Positions 9,654 through 22,659 of a DNA stretch of 64,000 nt are shown here, in pieces. The position numbers and the translations under genes were made by a program. The notes below the pieces were generated by a model. It was given only the letters and a program-made list of their open reading frames with translations. It had not been told where the DNA came from and ran no database searches. The first letter of the stretch is position 1; the number at the start of each line of letters is the position of its first letter. The stretch is from contig NZ_JAGGOO010000023.1 in the NCBI RefSeq assembly GCF_018614415.1, positions 23,943 through 87,942 of the forward strand. The letters are read 5' to 3'. The stretch is from Streptomyces sp. ISL-12. GTDB lineage: Bacteria; Actinomycetota; Actinomycetes; Streptomycetales; Streptomycetaceae.

Positions 9654-10301
9654 CTACGGGCGGGACGCGGCCCGGGACCGGCGGTACAGGAGGGTGCCAC
9701 CGGCGATCAGGGCGACGGAACCGGCCGCGGCGCCCAGGGCGGTCGTGGCGTCGCCGCCGGTCTCCGCCAGGACGGGAGCCGGTTCGGCGGGCGGGGCCGC
9801 CTCCTCGTGACCGCCCTGCGGCTCGGGCTGCTCGACGGCCGGGGTGTCGGCCGGCGGGGTGTGGTGCTCCACCGGCGGGGTCGTGGTCGACGGCGTGTCG
9901 TCGTCGCCGTAGCCCGGGTGGTGGCCGCCCTTCTCGGACTCCTCCTCCACGCAGATGTTGACGGAGGCGTAGTTGTCCACCCCGGCCAGGTTGTCCGTGG
10001 CGCCGCAGATGTCCAGCGGCAGGCCGGACGACGCCTGCTCGTCCTCGTCGCCGTAGCCGCCCTGGCTCTTGGCCTCCGCGGCGTCCGTGCCGTGGGAGCA
10101 GGCTTCGCCGAACGCCCGGTTCAGGGCGGCGGAACCGCCGACGGTCTCGTCGCACACGTGCGCCGGGGCGTCGGACGGGGCCTGCGCGTCCACCGCGGGC
10201 CCGTCCGTCCACGATTCGGCGAGGGCGGGGCTGCCGCACAGGGACAGCACACTCGTCGCGGCGGCTGCCACGACCATTCCCCTACTCAAGGTCTGTCGCA
10301 C
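9654..10301 (-). CDS. divergent long chaplin-like, LAETG-anchored cell-wall protein
   Basis: This 215-aa protein has a signal peptide starting MRQ, as chaplins do, ending near 'SPALA' (~28). Two Cys-paired segments follow. The first ends 'ALNRAFGEAC', close to the chaplin consensus LNPAFGNTC. The second is 'DICGATDNLAGVDNYASVNIC'-like and more diverged. A Pro/Glu/Thr-rich spacer leads to the sorting signal 'LAETG' (~186), a hydrophobic stretch and an Arg-containing tail, the class E sortase arrangement of the long chaplins ChpA-C. It probably sits on the surface of aerial hyphae. The GTG start is supported by an SD-like aggaag and by the MRQ N-terminus. The weak second domain makes true chaplin function uncertain. 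Confidence 0.68.
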   Translation of the reverse strand: MRQTLSRGMVVAAAATSVLSLCGSPALAESWTDGPAVDAQAPSDAPAHVCDETVGGSAALNRAFGEACSHGTDAAEAKSQGGYGDEDEQASSGLPLDICGATDNLAGVDNYASVNICVEEESEKGGHHPGYGDDDTPSTTTPPVEHHTPPADTPAVEQPEPQGGHEEAAPPAEPAPVLAETGGDATTALGAAAGSVALIAGGTLLYRRSRAASRP

Positions 10302-10523
10302 TCTCGTTGTCTTCCTGCTGGGAGGAGTGGGAGAAGCCGCCCCCGGACCGACTGGTCGGCCGGGGCCGGCGATGACGCAGCCGGACGGCTGGTACGGGCG
10401 GACGCGCTCCGGCGCCCCGGGAGGCAGGACGGTCGTGCGTCCGGACCGGGCGTGCGCGCCGCTGGGCCGGTCGGCGAACGGCCGGCCCGTGCGGGGCCGG
10501 ACGACCCGTGGGGAAGCAGTGGG

Positions 10524-10539
10524 CCGCCCGGCCGGGCGG
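10524..10539. terminator. GC-rich palindrome downstream of the rodlin-like ORF
   Basis: ccgcccggccgggcgg is a perfect 16-base palindrome 7 bases beyond the stop of the 46-aa minus-strand ORF. It could form a terminator hairpin, but there is no T-run. Confidence 0.45.
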
Positions 10540-10545
10540 GGCGGC

Positions 10546-10686
10546 TCAGTCCTCGGCGTTCGCCGGCGGGACCGGAGCGTCCTGGACGGCGGGCGCGTGG
10601 GGAGCGGCGGCCACCGGCGTGCCGGTGGCCGGAGCGACTGCCGCCGCAGCGACTGCCGCCGGGGCGAGCACTGCCTTCTTGAGCAC
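10546..10686 (-). CDS. small secreted peptide with rodlin-like signal sequence
   Basis: This 46-codon ORF has a GTG start preceded by a strong SD (ggaaagga). It encodes MLKKAVLAPAAVAAAAV, then an Ala/Pro-rich stretch containing 'GTPVAAAPHAPAVQDAP', and ends NAED. The MLKKA + Ala-rich opening closely resembles the signal peptides of rodlins (RdlA/RdlB), which begin MLKKAMVAAAAAA. No rodlin mature domain follows before or after the stop. It lies beside a chaplin-like gene, the expected neighbourhood for rodlins. It may be a real secreted micropeptide or a remnant of a rodlin gene. Codon use (GC-rich third positions) looks like genuine Streptomyces coding sequence. Confidence 0.55.
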   Translation of the reverse strand: MLKKAVLAPAAVAAAAVAPATGTPVAAAPHAPAVQDAPVPPANAED

Positions 10687-10812
10687 TTCGCGTTCCTTTC
10701 CTCACGGCGACCGCGTGCCAGAGGCGCAGCGGCGCGTGTCCTACGGCCTCATCAACCGGGTGGCGGACAAATGGTTTCGGAGGTTCACCCGGTCGGCCCG
10801 CACGGGGGCCGG

Positions 10813-12737
10813 TCAGCGGCCCTGGGCGTACAGCGCCTCGATCTCGTCGGCGTACGCCGTCACCGCCGCGTGCCGCTTCACCTTCAGGGAGGGGGTGAGC
10901 AGCCCGTTCTCCTCGGTGAACTCGCCCTCGACCAGCCGGAAGGCGCGGATGGACTCGGCGCGGGAGACGGCCTGGTTGGCCCAGTCCACGGCCCGCTGGA
11001 CGTCGGCGCGCAGCCGCTCGTCGCGGACCAGCTCGGACAGCGGGGTACCGGCGGGCATTCCGCGTACGGCGAGCCAGTGGGCGACGGCGTCGGGGTCCAG
11101 GGTGACCAGGGCGGCGACGTAGGGCCGGTTGTCGCCGACGACCAGGCACTGGCCGACCGGGGGACGGCTGCGCAGGCGGTCCTCCAGGACGGCCGGGGAG
11201 ACGTTCTTGCCTCCGGAGGTGACCAGCAGGTCCTTCTTGCGGCCGGTGATGGTGAGGTAGCCGTCGGCGTCCAGGGCGCCGAGGTCTCCGGTGGCGAACC
11301 AGCCGTCGGTGCGGGCCTTCGCGGTGGCCGCCGGGTCGCCCCGGTACTCGGCGAAGACGATGTCGCCCCTGATCCGCACCTCGCCGTCGTCGGCGACGCG
11401 GACCGAGGTGCCGGGGACCGGCCTGCCCACCGTGCCGGGGCGGGGCTCCAGGGGCGGGACGACGGTGGCGGCGGCGGTGGTCTCGGTCAGGCCGTAGCCT
11501 CGTAGATCATGATGCCGGCGGCGTAGAAGAAGAGGTTGAGGTCGCGGTCGAGCGGGGAGCCGCCGCTGATGGCGTAGCGGGTGCGCCCGCCCAGTTCCTT
11601 GCGGACCCGGCGGTAGACCAGCAGGTCGTACAGGGCCCAGGCGGCCCACAGGCCGGGGCCGGGGCCCTTGCCCCGGCCGAGGAACCGGTCCAGGTGGGCC
11701 GCGCCGAAGCGGACGGCGACGCGGTGGGCGCGGTTGAAGGAGGCGCCGCGGCCGAGTTTCTCGGCGGTGGCGCGGCCGGTGTCGTGGATCTTCTCGAAGA
11801 GGTACGGGACGCCGACCAGGAAGGTCGGGCGGAAGGACTTGAGGGCGGGGCGGAGTTCGGCCGGCTTGATGCTCGGGAAGTGGCCGATCTCGATGCGGGC
11901 CAGCAGGCAGGCGATCTGGATGGTGCGGCCCAGGATGTGGGCGAGGGGGAGGAAGAGCAGGGTGGAGGCCGCCCGGCCGGTGGCCGCCTTGAAGATCGGG
12001 TGGAGCAGTTCGACCGTGTTGGCGGCCTCGGCGTGCAGGTTGGCGTGGGTGAGGACGCAGCCCTTGGGGCGGCCGGTGGTGCCGGAGGTGTAGCAGAGGG
12101 TCGCCACGGTGCCGGGGGTCAGGGCGGTGCGGCGCTTGGTGACCTCCTCGTCGGGGACGGACGCGCCGAGGGCGGTGAGATCGGGGAGGACGCCGGCGTC
12201 CAGTTCCCACACGCGCGGGGGCTCGGGGTGGTCGGCGGTGGCGGTGCGGACCGTGGCGGTGTGCTCGGCGGTCTCGGTGACGACGTGCCGGGCGCCGGAG
12301 TCGCGGACGATCCACTCGACCTGGTCGGCGGAGGAGGTGGGGTAGACGGGGACGGTCTGGCCGCCGGCCGCCCAGACCGCGAAGTCCAGCACCGTCCACT
12401 CGTAGCGGGTGCGGGCCATCACGGCGACCCGGCCGCCGGGTTCCAGGCCGCCCGCGATCAGGCCCTTGGCCACGGCGGTCACCTCACCGGCGAAGGCCGC
12501 CGCGGTCACCGGCCGCCACTCCCCGTCCACCTGGCGGCGCAGGACGACCGCGTCGGGGGCCTCGGCGGCGTTGGTGAACGGGATGTCGGCGGTGGAGCCG
12601 GTGGCCGGGGGTGTCACCAGCGGCGCGGTGCGGACCTCGCGCACCGCGCCGGAGCCGTCCCTGACCAGCTCGGGCCGGGCGCGGGCGGCCAGGTCGGTGC
12701 GGCGCGCGGCCCGTTTCAGATCCTTGCGTACGCCCAT
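10813..12737 (-). pseudogene. AMP-dependent long-chain fatty acyl-CoA synthetase, frameshifted
   Basis: Two overlapping reading frames together give one complete ~640-aa FadD-like enzyme that would activate fatty acids to acyl-CoA via acyl-AMP. The first frame starts MGVRKDLKRAARR (ATG 12737, SD aggag) and contains the P-loop 'YTSGTTGRPKG', ending prematurely after 'FFYAAGIMIYEATA' at 11487. The second carries 'GYGLTETTAA', the 'DGWFATGDLG' motif and the C-terminal Lys motif region 'GRKKDLLVTSGGKN', ending at 10813. The junction should read IMIYEGYGLTETT. One G of a GGG run (plus strand about 11498) is missing, causing a -1 frameshift. Either the gene is inactivated or this is a sequencing error. 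Everything else looks intact. Confidence 0.85.
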
Positions 12738-12760
12738 GACGGCTCCTGCTCGTGGCGGTC

Positions 12761-12797
12761 GCTTACTTACCAACGAGTCAACTTACTCGCGCGTAAG
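12761..12797. promoter_or_regulatory. candidate operator/promoter upstream of the acyl-CoA synthetase
   Basis: The short AT-richer region between the synthetase start and the VWA lipoprotein gene contains TTAC/GTAA elements. TTACTCGCGCGTAA (12783-12796) is a 14-bp palindrome with one mismatched pair of positions, and CTTACTTACC lies at 12762-12771. TetR-family fatty-acid regulators bind this style of site. The assignment is inference. Confidence 0.35.
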
Positions 12798-12809
12798 AAA
12801 GTCAAGGGG

Positions 12810-14315
12810 TCAGGCCGGTTCGGGTCGCGCCTGGTCAGGGCGGAGCAGCCGGGCCGCCGCCTCGATCGCCTCGGCGAGTTCCCGTACGTCCTCGTCCTCG
12901 GTGCGGGCCGCCAGGTCCCCGGCGCGCTCGGAGAGTTCGCCGAGGCCCGGGGCGCCGGGCAGGGAGGGGTCCCGCTGCCCGGAGCGCAGGGCGTCGGCGA
13001 GGTAGGCGGCGGTCGCGGCGGTGCGCAGGCCGCGGTCCGCGGTCCACACCGAGCCGTCGAGGGCGTCGGCGCCCACCTCGCCGGACGCCTCGTGCGGGGC
13101 GCGGGTGTCCGGGTCGAGCCAGCGGACGGTGGCGGTGGCGAGGTGCCCCTCGGCGCCGGGCGCGGTGCGTACGGCGTACAGGGCGGTGACCGTGTGGCCG
13201 GGGCCGGTCTCGCCGCCGTCCACGCGGTCGTCGCGGAAGTCGTCGTCGGCGACGCGGCGGTTCTCGTAGCCGACGAGGCGGTACTCCTCGACCGTCTCGG
13301 GGTCGAAGGCGACCTGGGCCTTGGCGTCGCGGGCGGTCAGGCCGAGGTGGCGGGGCAGTTGCTCGCTGAAGACCTCGCGGGCCTCCGCCTCGCTCGACAC
13401 GTAGGCGGTGTGGCCGTCGCCCCGGTCGGCGAGGCGTTCCATCAGGGCGTCGCCGTAGTCGCCGCCGACGCCGACGCCGAAGAGGGTGACGCCGTGCTCG
13501 CGGCGCTCGTGCGCGACGCGTTCGAGGATGGTGCCGACGTCGGTGTCGCCGTCGTTGGCGAGGGCGTCGGAGACCAGGACGACCCGGTTCGTGGCGCCCT
13601 CGCGCAACCCCTCGACGGCCGTCTCGTAGCCGGCCTCGACGCCCGCGCCGAGGTCGGTGGAGTCGGTCGGCGCCAGGTCCTCGATCGCGTCGTGGACCTC
13701 GTCGCGGCCCTCGCCCAGGCGGGTCATCGGCAGGACGGTCTCGGCCTCGTCGCTGAAGGCGACGATCGCCACCGAGTCGTCGTCGCGCAGCCGGTCCGTC
13801 ATGACGCCTAGGGAGTGCCGGGCGAGGTCGAGGCGGCCGGGTTCGGCCATGGAGCCGGAGACGTCGACGACGAAGGTGAGGGCGGCGGGCGGGCGGTCCG
13901 CTTCCTGGCCGGCGGCGCGGGTGGCCAGGCCTACCCGGACCAGGGACCAGTCCGCGTCGTCGGTGCGGGCGCCGTCGACGGTGACCGTGAAGCCGTGGCC
14001 GCCGGGGCGGTCGTAGTCCTGGCGGAAGCTGTTGACGAACTCCTCCGGGCGGACCGTCGACGGGTCGGGAAGCCGGCCCTCGGCGAGGGTGCGGCGGGCG
14101 AAGTCCCAGGAGGCGGTGTCGACGTCCAGGGCGAAGGTGGAGAGGTGGTCGTGGTCGTCGGGGGACGGCAGGGGGGCCGGGGTGGCGGAGGCGCGGCTCA
14201 CGGCCGGTCCGTCGGCGGCCCGGTAGCCGCCGTCGGTCCCGCCCACGGTGCAGCCGGTGAGCAGCAGGCCGGCCGCCGGAATCAGCAGGAACAGACTCTG
14301 GTGTCGTCGTCGCAT
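12810..14315 (-). CDS. YfbK-type von Willebrand factor A lipoprotein
   Basis: This 501-aa lipoprotein has an N-terminal signal with lipobox 'LLTGC' (Cys ~22). The YfbK-type N-terminal domain follows at ~57-105 ('STFALDVDTASWDFARRTL'), then a VWA domain with MIDAS motif 'DVSGSM' (151-156) and later 'TDSTDLGAG' and 'VLVSDALAN', and a C-terminal YfbK-family domain (~300-480). The protein should be anchored outside the membrane and bind a divalent metal and a protein partner. Specific function is unknown. It is the third gene of a minus-strand run after the ABC fusion and permease, so it may be co-transcribed, though the 45-bp gap allows a separate start. No strong SD precedes the ATG. Confidence 0.82.
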   Translation of the reverse strand: MRRRHQSLFLLIPAAGLLLTGCTVGGTDGGYRAADGPAVSRASATPAPLPSPDDHDHLSTFALDVDTASWDFARRTLAEGRLPDPSTVRPEEFVNSFRQDYDRPGGHGFTVTVDGARTDDADWSLVRVGLATRAAGQEADRPPAALTFVVDVSGSMAEPGRLDLARHSLGVMTDRLRDDDSVAIVAFSDEAETVLPMTRLGEGRDEVHDAIEDLAPTDSTDLGAGVEAGYETAVEGLREGATNRVVLVSDALANDGDTDVGTILERVAHERREHGVTLFGVGVGGDYGDALMERLADRGDGHTAYVSSEAEAREVFSEQLPRHLGLTARDAKAQVAFDPETVEEYRLVGYENRRVADDDFRDDRVDGGETGPGHTVTALYAVRTAPGAEGHLATATVRWLDPDTRAPHEASGEVGADALDGSVWTADRGLRTAATAAYLADALRSGQRDPSLPGAPGLGELSERAGDLAARTEDEDVRELAEAIEAAARLLRPDQARPEPA

Positions 14316-14360
14316 GTGACGGTGACGCCGGGGCGGCGCGGAACGTGCGGACCGGTCAGG

Positions 14361-15224
14361 TCACGAAACGACATCCTTGCGGGCGAAGCCCCGGAAGGCC
14401 AGGGCGAACAGGACCAGGGCGTACGTCACCGACAGCGAGGTGCCCTGGATCATGCGGGTGAGGTCCAGTTGCGGCTGGACGGCGTCCAGCCAGGCGTACT
14501 GCCAGTGCGCGGGCAGGAAGGAGCGCCAGTCACCGAGCGCCGTCACCTCGTCCAGGACGTTGCCGATGATGGTCAGGCCCACCGCGCCGCCGACCGCGCC
14601 GAGCGGGGCGTCGGTCCTGGTGGAGAGCCAGAACGCCAGGGCTGCGGTGACCAGCTGGGAGACGAAGACGTACGCCGCCGTCAGGGCGAGGCGGGCCGCG
14701 GCGGTGTCCGTGGGCAGGGTGCCGCCGGTGGGCAGCTCCAGCGGGCCCCAGCCGTAGGCGGCCGTGCCGACGGCGAGGGCGACCAGGGGCAGCAGCACGA
14801 TCGCGGCGAGGGAGAGGGCGAGGCCCACGGTCAGCTTGGACAGCAGCAGCCGGGCGCGCGGGACGGGCGCCGCCAGCAGATAGCGCAGGGAGGACCAGCT
14901 CGCCTCCGAGGCGACCGTGTCGCCGCAGAACAGGGCGACGGGGACGACCAGCAGGAAGCCCGCGGACGCGAACAGGGTGACGGCGGCGAAGTTGGCACCG
15001 GACGCGGTGGCCGAGTCCATCAGGGAGACCTGGCCGGCCCGGCCCTCCGGTTCGCCCCCGACCGCGAAGGCGATCAGCAGCACGAAGGGCAGGGCGAACA
15101 GGATGCCGCCCATCACCATCGTGCGGCGCCGCTTGAGCTGGCGGACCAGTTCGACCCGGACGGGCAGGGTGCGGCCCGGGCGGTAGCCCTCGGCGACCTC
15201 GGCCCGCTCCATCAGCGTGGGCAT
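14361..15224 (-). CDS. ABC-2 type transporter permease
   Basis: This 287-aa membrane protein has about six predicted segments. The first is 'RRTMVMGGILFALPFVLLIA', preceded by a basic cytoplasmic tail. A large outer loop follows 'AVGGEPEGRAGQ', and the ABC-2 core region includes 'EASWSSLRYLLAAPVPRARLLLSKL', characteristic of NosY/ABC-2 permeases. It starts three bases after the stop of the hydrolase/ABC-ATPase fusion gene, so the two are certainly partners: the fusion supplies the nucleotide-binding domain and this supplies the channel. The substrate is unknown. A second ATG-like codon for Met5 also exists, but the start at 15224 keeps the tight coupling. Confidence 0.85.
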   Translation of the reverse strand: MPTLMERAEVAEGYRPGRTLPVRVELVRQLKRRRTMVMGGILFALPFVLLIAFAVGGEPEGRAGQVSLMDSATASGANFAAVTLFASAGFLLVVPVALFCGDTVASEASWSSLRYLLAAPVPRARLLLSKLTVGLALSLAAIVLLPLVALAVGTAAYGWGPLELPTGGTLPTDTAAARLALTAAYVFVSQLVTAALAFWLSTRTDAPLGAVGGAVGLTIIGNVLDEVTALGDWRSFLPAHWQYAWLDAVQPQLDLTRMIQGTSLSVTYALVLFALAFRGFARKDVVS

Positions 15225-15227
15225 GCG

Positions 15228-17843
<2,616 letters not shown>

Positions 17844-17900
17844 GCGGTAACGGTACGGGGTGAAGCTGTCGGGTTGTTATCGACCGGGGGGTGAGAAAGG

Positions 17901-17929
17901 CCCCCTCCGCTGGGGGTACGCGGAGGGGG
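17901..17929. terminator. terminator hairpin
   Basis: A 10-bp perfect stem (ccccctccgc 17901-17910 with gcggaggggg 17920-17929) has a 9-base loop. It lies downstream of the amino-acid permease (minus strand) and upstream of the fusion gene, so it separates the two transcription units. Confidence 0.65.
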
Positions 17930-17943
17930 GTGGGTACTGCGGG

Positions 17944-18021
17944 TGGGGTAGGCGGGCGCGGGTTGTGTGTGGCTGGTCGCGCCCACGCGGCGGAGCCGCG
18001 GATCCGTACGGCCCCGCGCCC
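17944..18021. repeat. possible dispersed Streptomyces intergenic repeat
   Basis: The sequence ggctggtcgcgcccacgcgg followed by cggagccgc and a terminal ccccgcgcccctaac resembles a GC-rich element I recall seeing repeatedly in intergenic regions of Streptomyces genomes. Only one copy of this form is in the window, so the call rests on recollection. Confidence 0.3.
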
Positions 18022-19437
18022 CTAACCGTTGGTCTCCGCGTCCTCGGGAATCGAGACCAGCCAGCGGGTCTCGCGTCGCGGGCGGAGGTAGAAGGCCCAG
18101 TAGAGAGTTGCCGCCGCCGCGATGCCGCCCGTCCACAGGAGGTACTCCGTCTCCTGCTGGGTCAGGATGTACGCGAGTACGGCGATCAGCAGGACCGGGA
18201 CGGCCGGCCACAGGGGCATGCGCCAGGCGGAGGCGTGGTGGTGGTTGCCGCGGCGGGCCAGCAGGGCGGCGATGGCGACCAGCAGGTACATGCCGGTGAC
18301 CGACACGCCCGTCACGCCGTACAGGGTGTCCAGGTTGACGAAGCACAGGGCCGCGCCGGGGATGCCGACGGCGAGGGTGGCGACCCAGGGGGAGCCGAAG
18401 CGGCCGAGCTTGGCGAAGACGGTGTTGACCGGGCCGGGCCACGCCTTGTCGCGGGCGGAGGCGAACAGGACGCGGGAGTTCTGGATGACCATCACGATGC
18501 CGGCGTTGATGATCGCGAGGGCGACGCAGAGGCTGACGAAGGTACCGGTGGCGGAGTTGGACCAGGCGGTGACCATGGCGCCGAGGTCGCCGCCGGTCAG
18601 CTCGGCCAGGTCGGCGGCGCCCAGGGTGATGGCGACGACCGGGACCAGGATGATCGCGGTGGAGATGGCGAGGGTGGCCAGGACCGTACGGGCGACGTTG
18701 CGGCGCGGGTTCTCCAGTTCCTCGGAGAGGTAGACGGCCGTGGAGAAGCCCTGGGTGACGAAGAGGGCGATGGCGAGGCCGGAGACGACCAGCATGGCGG
18801 TGACGGTGTCCGCGTGGCCGTCCGCGCCGGCCACCTCCATCGAGGCGAGGCTGCCGGGGCCGCGCTCGGCGTGGGCGAAGCCGAGCACCGCGACCAGGGC
18901 CGCCGCGATGACCTCCAGGACCAGGAAGACGCCGGTGATCCAGGCGTTGGCGCGCAGGTCGAGCAGGCCGGCCAGGGTGGCGAGCAGCATGACGCCGGCG
19001 CCCGCGACCGACGGGTCGAGGTCGGCGACGGGGGCGAGGTAGTCGGCGGTGCCCATCGCGATGACCGGCGGGACGATCACGACGACCAGCAGGGAGAGGA
19101 CGAACACCAGCCAGCCGGCCAGCCGTCCGGCCATCGTCGAGACCATGGCGTACTCGCCGCCCGCGCTGGGGACGAGGGTGCCCAGCTCGCAGTAGCAGAA
19201 CGCCACGGCGATACAGAGCAGTGAGCCGATGGCGATGGTGAGGGCGGTGGCGGTGCCCAGGGAGCCGAACAGGTCGGGGACGACGACGAAGAGGGTGGAG
19301 GCGGGGGTCACGCAGGAGAGCGTCAGCAGGGTGCCGCCGACGACGCCTATGGAGCGCTTCAGGGTCCGGGGGCTGCCGGTGCCGGCATCCGGTGCCGGGG
19401 GGACGAGGGGTTCGGCAGGGCGGAGCGTGTCGGTCAT
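18022..19437 (-). CDS. APC-family amino acid permease
   Basis: This 471-aa protein has about 12 membrane segments. It begins with a 28-residue cytoplasmic tail and then 'RSIGVVGGTLLTLSCVTPASTLF', the first helix with the Gly-rich unwound region of APC transporters. 'SAGGEYAMVSTMAGRLAGW' corresponds to the conserved helix 2-3 loop, and 'SEELENPRRNVARTVL' is the typical loop after helix 6. It should import an amino acid or related amine by proton symport. Substrate cannot be assigned, and the neighbours (ABC fusion, mmsA) do not clearly define a pathway. It has its own terminator (17901-17929) and ~295 bp upstream, so it is probably monocistronic. Confidence 0.85.
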   Translation of the reverse strand: MTDTLRPAEPLVPPAPDAGTGSPRTLKRSIGVVGGTLLTLSCVTPASTLFVVVPDLFGSLGTATALTIAIGSLLCIAVAFCYCELGTLVPSAGGEYAMVSTMAGRLAGWLVFVLSLLVVVIVPPVIAMGTADYLAPVADLDPSVAGAGVMLLATLAGLLDLRANAWITGVFLVLEVIAAALVAVLGFAHAERGPGSLASMEVAGADGHADTVTAMLVVSGLAIALFVTQGFSTAVYLSEELENPRRNVARTVLATLAISTAIILVPVVAITLGAADLAELTGGDLGAMVTAWSNSATGTFVSLCVALAIINAGIVMVIQNSRVLFASARDKAWPGPVNTVFAKLGRFGSPWVATLAVGIPGAALCFVNLDTLYGVTGVSVTGMYLLVAIAALLARRGNHHHASAWRMPLWPAVPVLLIAVLAYILTQQETEYLLWTGGIAAAATLYWAFYLRPRRETRWLVSIPEDAETNG

Positions 19438-19685
19438 GCGGCGGTCCGATCGACTCGTACGGCAGAGGGTGACGGACGGGAGCGCTATCGCCTCCGGCGG
19501 CTCAGGTGGTACTCCTCGTGGTCCGCTCCCGGTTGCGCAGCATTAACCCCGACGAAAAGCGTGCCGTCAATGGGTGATCGCCTACGGAATTCGCAGCTCA
19601 GAGGGGTGTCGGATGGCCATCAGGACACAACAGGGCCGTGGGGAGCGCGCATTGCCGTACTGCGGGAACCGCAGCGGCCGGGCGT

Positions 19686-19720
19686 AAAAAAACGGGCCCG
19701 TCCGCGGTGCGGACGGGCCC
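19686..19720 (-). terminator. rho-independent terminator of mmsA
   Basis: A perfect 12-bp stem gggcccgtccgc (19694-19705) pairs with 19709-19720 across a 3-base loop. On the minus strand it is followed by seven T (the a-run at 19686-19692). It sits just past the mmsA stop. Confidence 0.92.
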
Positions 19721-19732
19721 TGGGGCGTGCTG

Positions 19733-21235
<1,503 letters not shown>

Positions 21236-21409
21236 GGCCGTGAACTCCTTCGCAGACCGGGGGGCGGGGTCAGGGGTCGGTACGGAGGACATCCCATCAG
21301 GCGGGGACCCGGCACCGGGCCCGACACAGTGTCTGCGGTTGCGGACCCCGCGTAGACAGGTGCGGGGGTGCCGCCGCGCCGGAGGCGTTCCCGGGCCGGC
21401 GCGGCACGG

Positions 21410-22360
21410 TCACCGTACGGCCCCCGCCGCGAGCGCCGCCGCCACCTCGTCGGCGGTCGGCATGGCGGAGGAGCACTCCAGGCGGGAGGCGACGATGGCG
21501 CCCGCGGCGTTGGCGTACCGCATGGTCCGCTCCAGCTCCCAGCCGGCCAGCAGGCCGTGGCAGAGGGAGCCGCCGAAGGCGTCGCCCGCGCCGAGGCCGT
21601 TGAGGACGTCGACCGGCAGCGGCGGGACCCGGACACTGGCGCCCCGGTCGTCGGCGGCGAGGACGCCCTCGGGGCCCTGTTTGACGACCGCGAGCCGCAC
21701 GCCCGCGTCGAGGAGGGCGCGGGCGGCGGCGTGCGGTTCGCGGACGCCGGTGGCGACCTCCACCTCGTCGAGGTTGCCGACGGCGACGGTGGCGTGCCGC
21801 AGGGCCTCCCGGTAGAAGGGGCGGGCCGCGTCCGGCGCGTCCCAGAACATGGGACGCCAGTCCAGGTCGAAGACGGTCGTGCCGGTCCCGGCGCGGTGCG
21901 CGAGGGCGGCGAGGGTCGCCGTACGGCTGGGTTCCGCGCACAGGCCGGTGCCGGTGACCCAGAAGACGCGGGCGTCGCGGACGGCGTCCAGGTCGAGGTC
22001 GTGGGCGTCCAGCTCCAGGTCGGGGGCCTTGGGCTGCCGGTAGAAGTAGAGCGGGAAGTGGTCCGGCGGGAAGACCTCGCAGAAGGTGACGGGGGTGGGC
22101 AGTCCGGGCACCGGGGTGACCCAGCGGTCGTCGACGCCGAAGTCGCGCAGGGCCTGGTGGAGGTAGGCGCCGAAGGGGTCGTCGCCGGTCCGGGTGATCA
22201 CCGCCGTACGGCGGCCGAGGCGGGCGGCGGCGACCGCGACGTTGGTGGCCGAGCCGCCGAGGAACTTCCCGAAGGACGTGACCCGCGCCAGCGGGACGCC
22301 CGTCTGCAACGGGTAGAGGTCGACCCCGATCCGCCCCATGGTGATCACGTCGTACGCCAT
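21410..22360 (-). CDS. iolC: 5-dehydro-2-deoxygluconokinase (PfkB family)
   Basis: This 316-aa PfkB/ribokinase-fold kinase carries 'GGSATNVAVAAARLGRR', the first PfkB signature, and 'LNGLGAGDAFGGSL', the second, with the catalytic Asp. IolC-type features are the N-terminus 'DVITMGRIGVDLYPLQTGVPL' and 'VFDLDWRPMFW' in the substrate pocket, which distinguish IolC from ribokinases and fructokinases. It phosphorylates 5-dehydro-2-deoxygluconate in myo-inositol catabolism. The SD gaggg precedes the ATG at 22360. It reads toward mmsA (IolA activity) and may share its transcript. Confidence 0.85.
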   Translation of the reverse strand: MAYDVITMGRIGVDLYPLQTGVPLARVTSFGKFLGGSATNVAVAAARLGRRTAVITRTGDDPFGAYLHQALRDFGVDDRWVTPVPGLPTPVTFCEVFPPDHFPLYFYRQPKAPDLELDAHDLDLDAVRDARVFWVTGTGLCAEPSRTATLAALAHRAGTGTTVFDLDWRPMFWDAPDAARPFYREALRHATVAVGNLDEVEVATGVREPHAAARALLDAGVRLAVVKQGPEGVLAADDRGASVRVPPLPVDVLNGLGAGDAFGGSLCHGLLAGWELERTMRYANAAGAIVASRLECSSAMPTADEVAAALAAGAVR

Positions 22361-22659
22361 ACGCGGCCCCTCGGTGTCGGTCGGTCCCGGCTCTGCCGTA
22401 CCTGAACCCTTCCCCCGGCGTCAACGCACCACGCCCGCCGCCCGGCCCACTCCCGTGCGGCACTTCTGTCACGAACACCTCGGCCGTGTCACGGCTGTCG
22501 CGGGTACGCCGGTCTTCCGTCACACCCGCGTACGCCACCCGCCCCCTCCTCACGCTCGGTCGTTGAACGGTCACAGGTTGATGATCGCCAGCGCGGCGCC
22601 CGGCTCCCCCGACGGCCGTTCCCGGCCGCCCCCGAGGCGCGCGCGGGGAGGTGTGACGC
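22361..22659. other. divergent intergenic region upstream of iolC
   Basis: These 299 bp separate iolC (minus) and the small HTH gene (plus). Promoters for both should lie here. I see no clear palindromic operator, RNA element or additional coding sequence. Confidence 0.4.
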
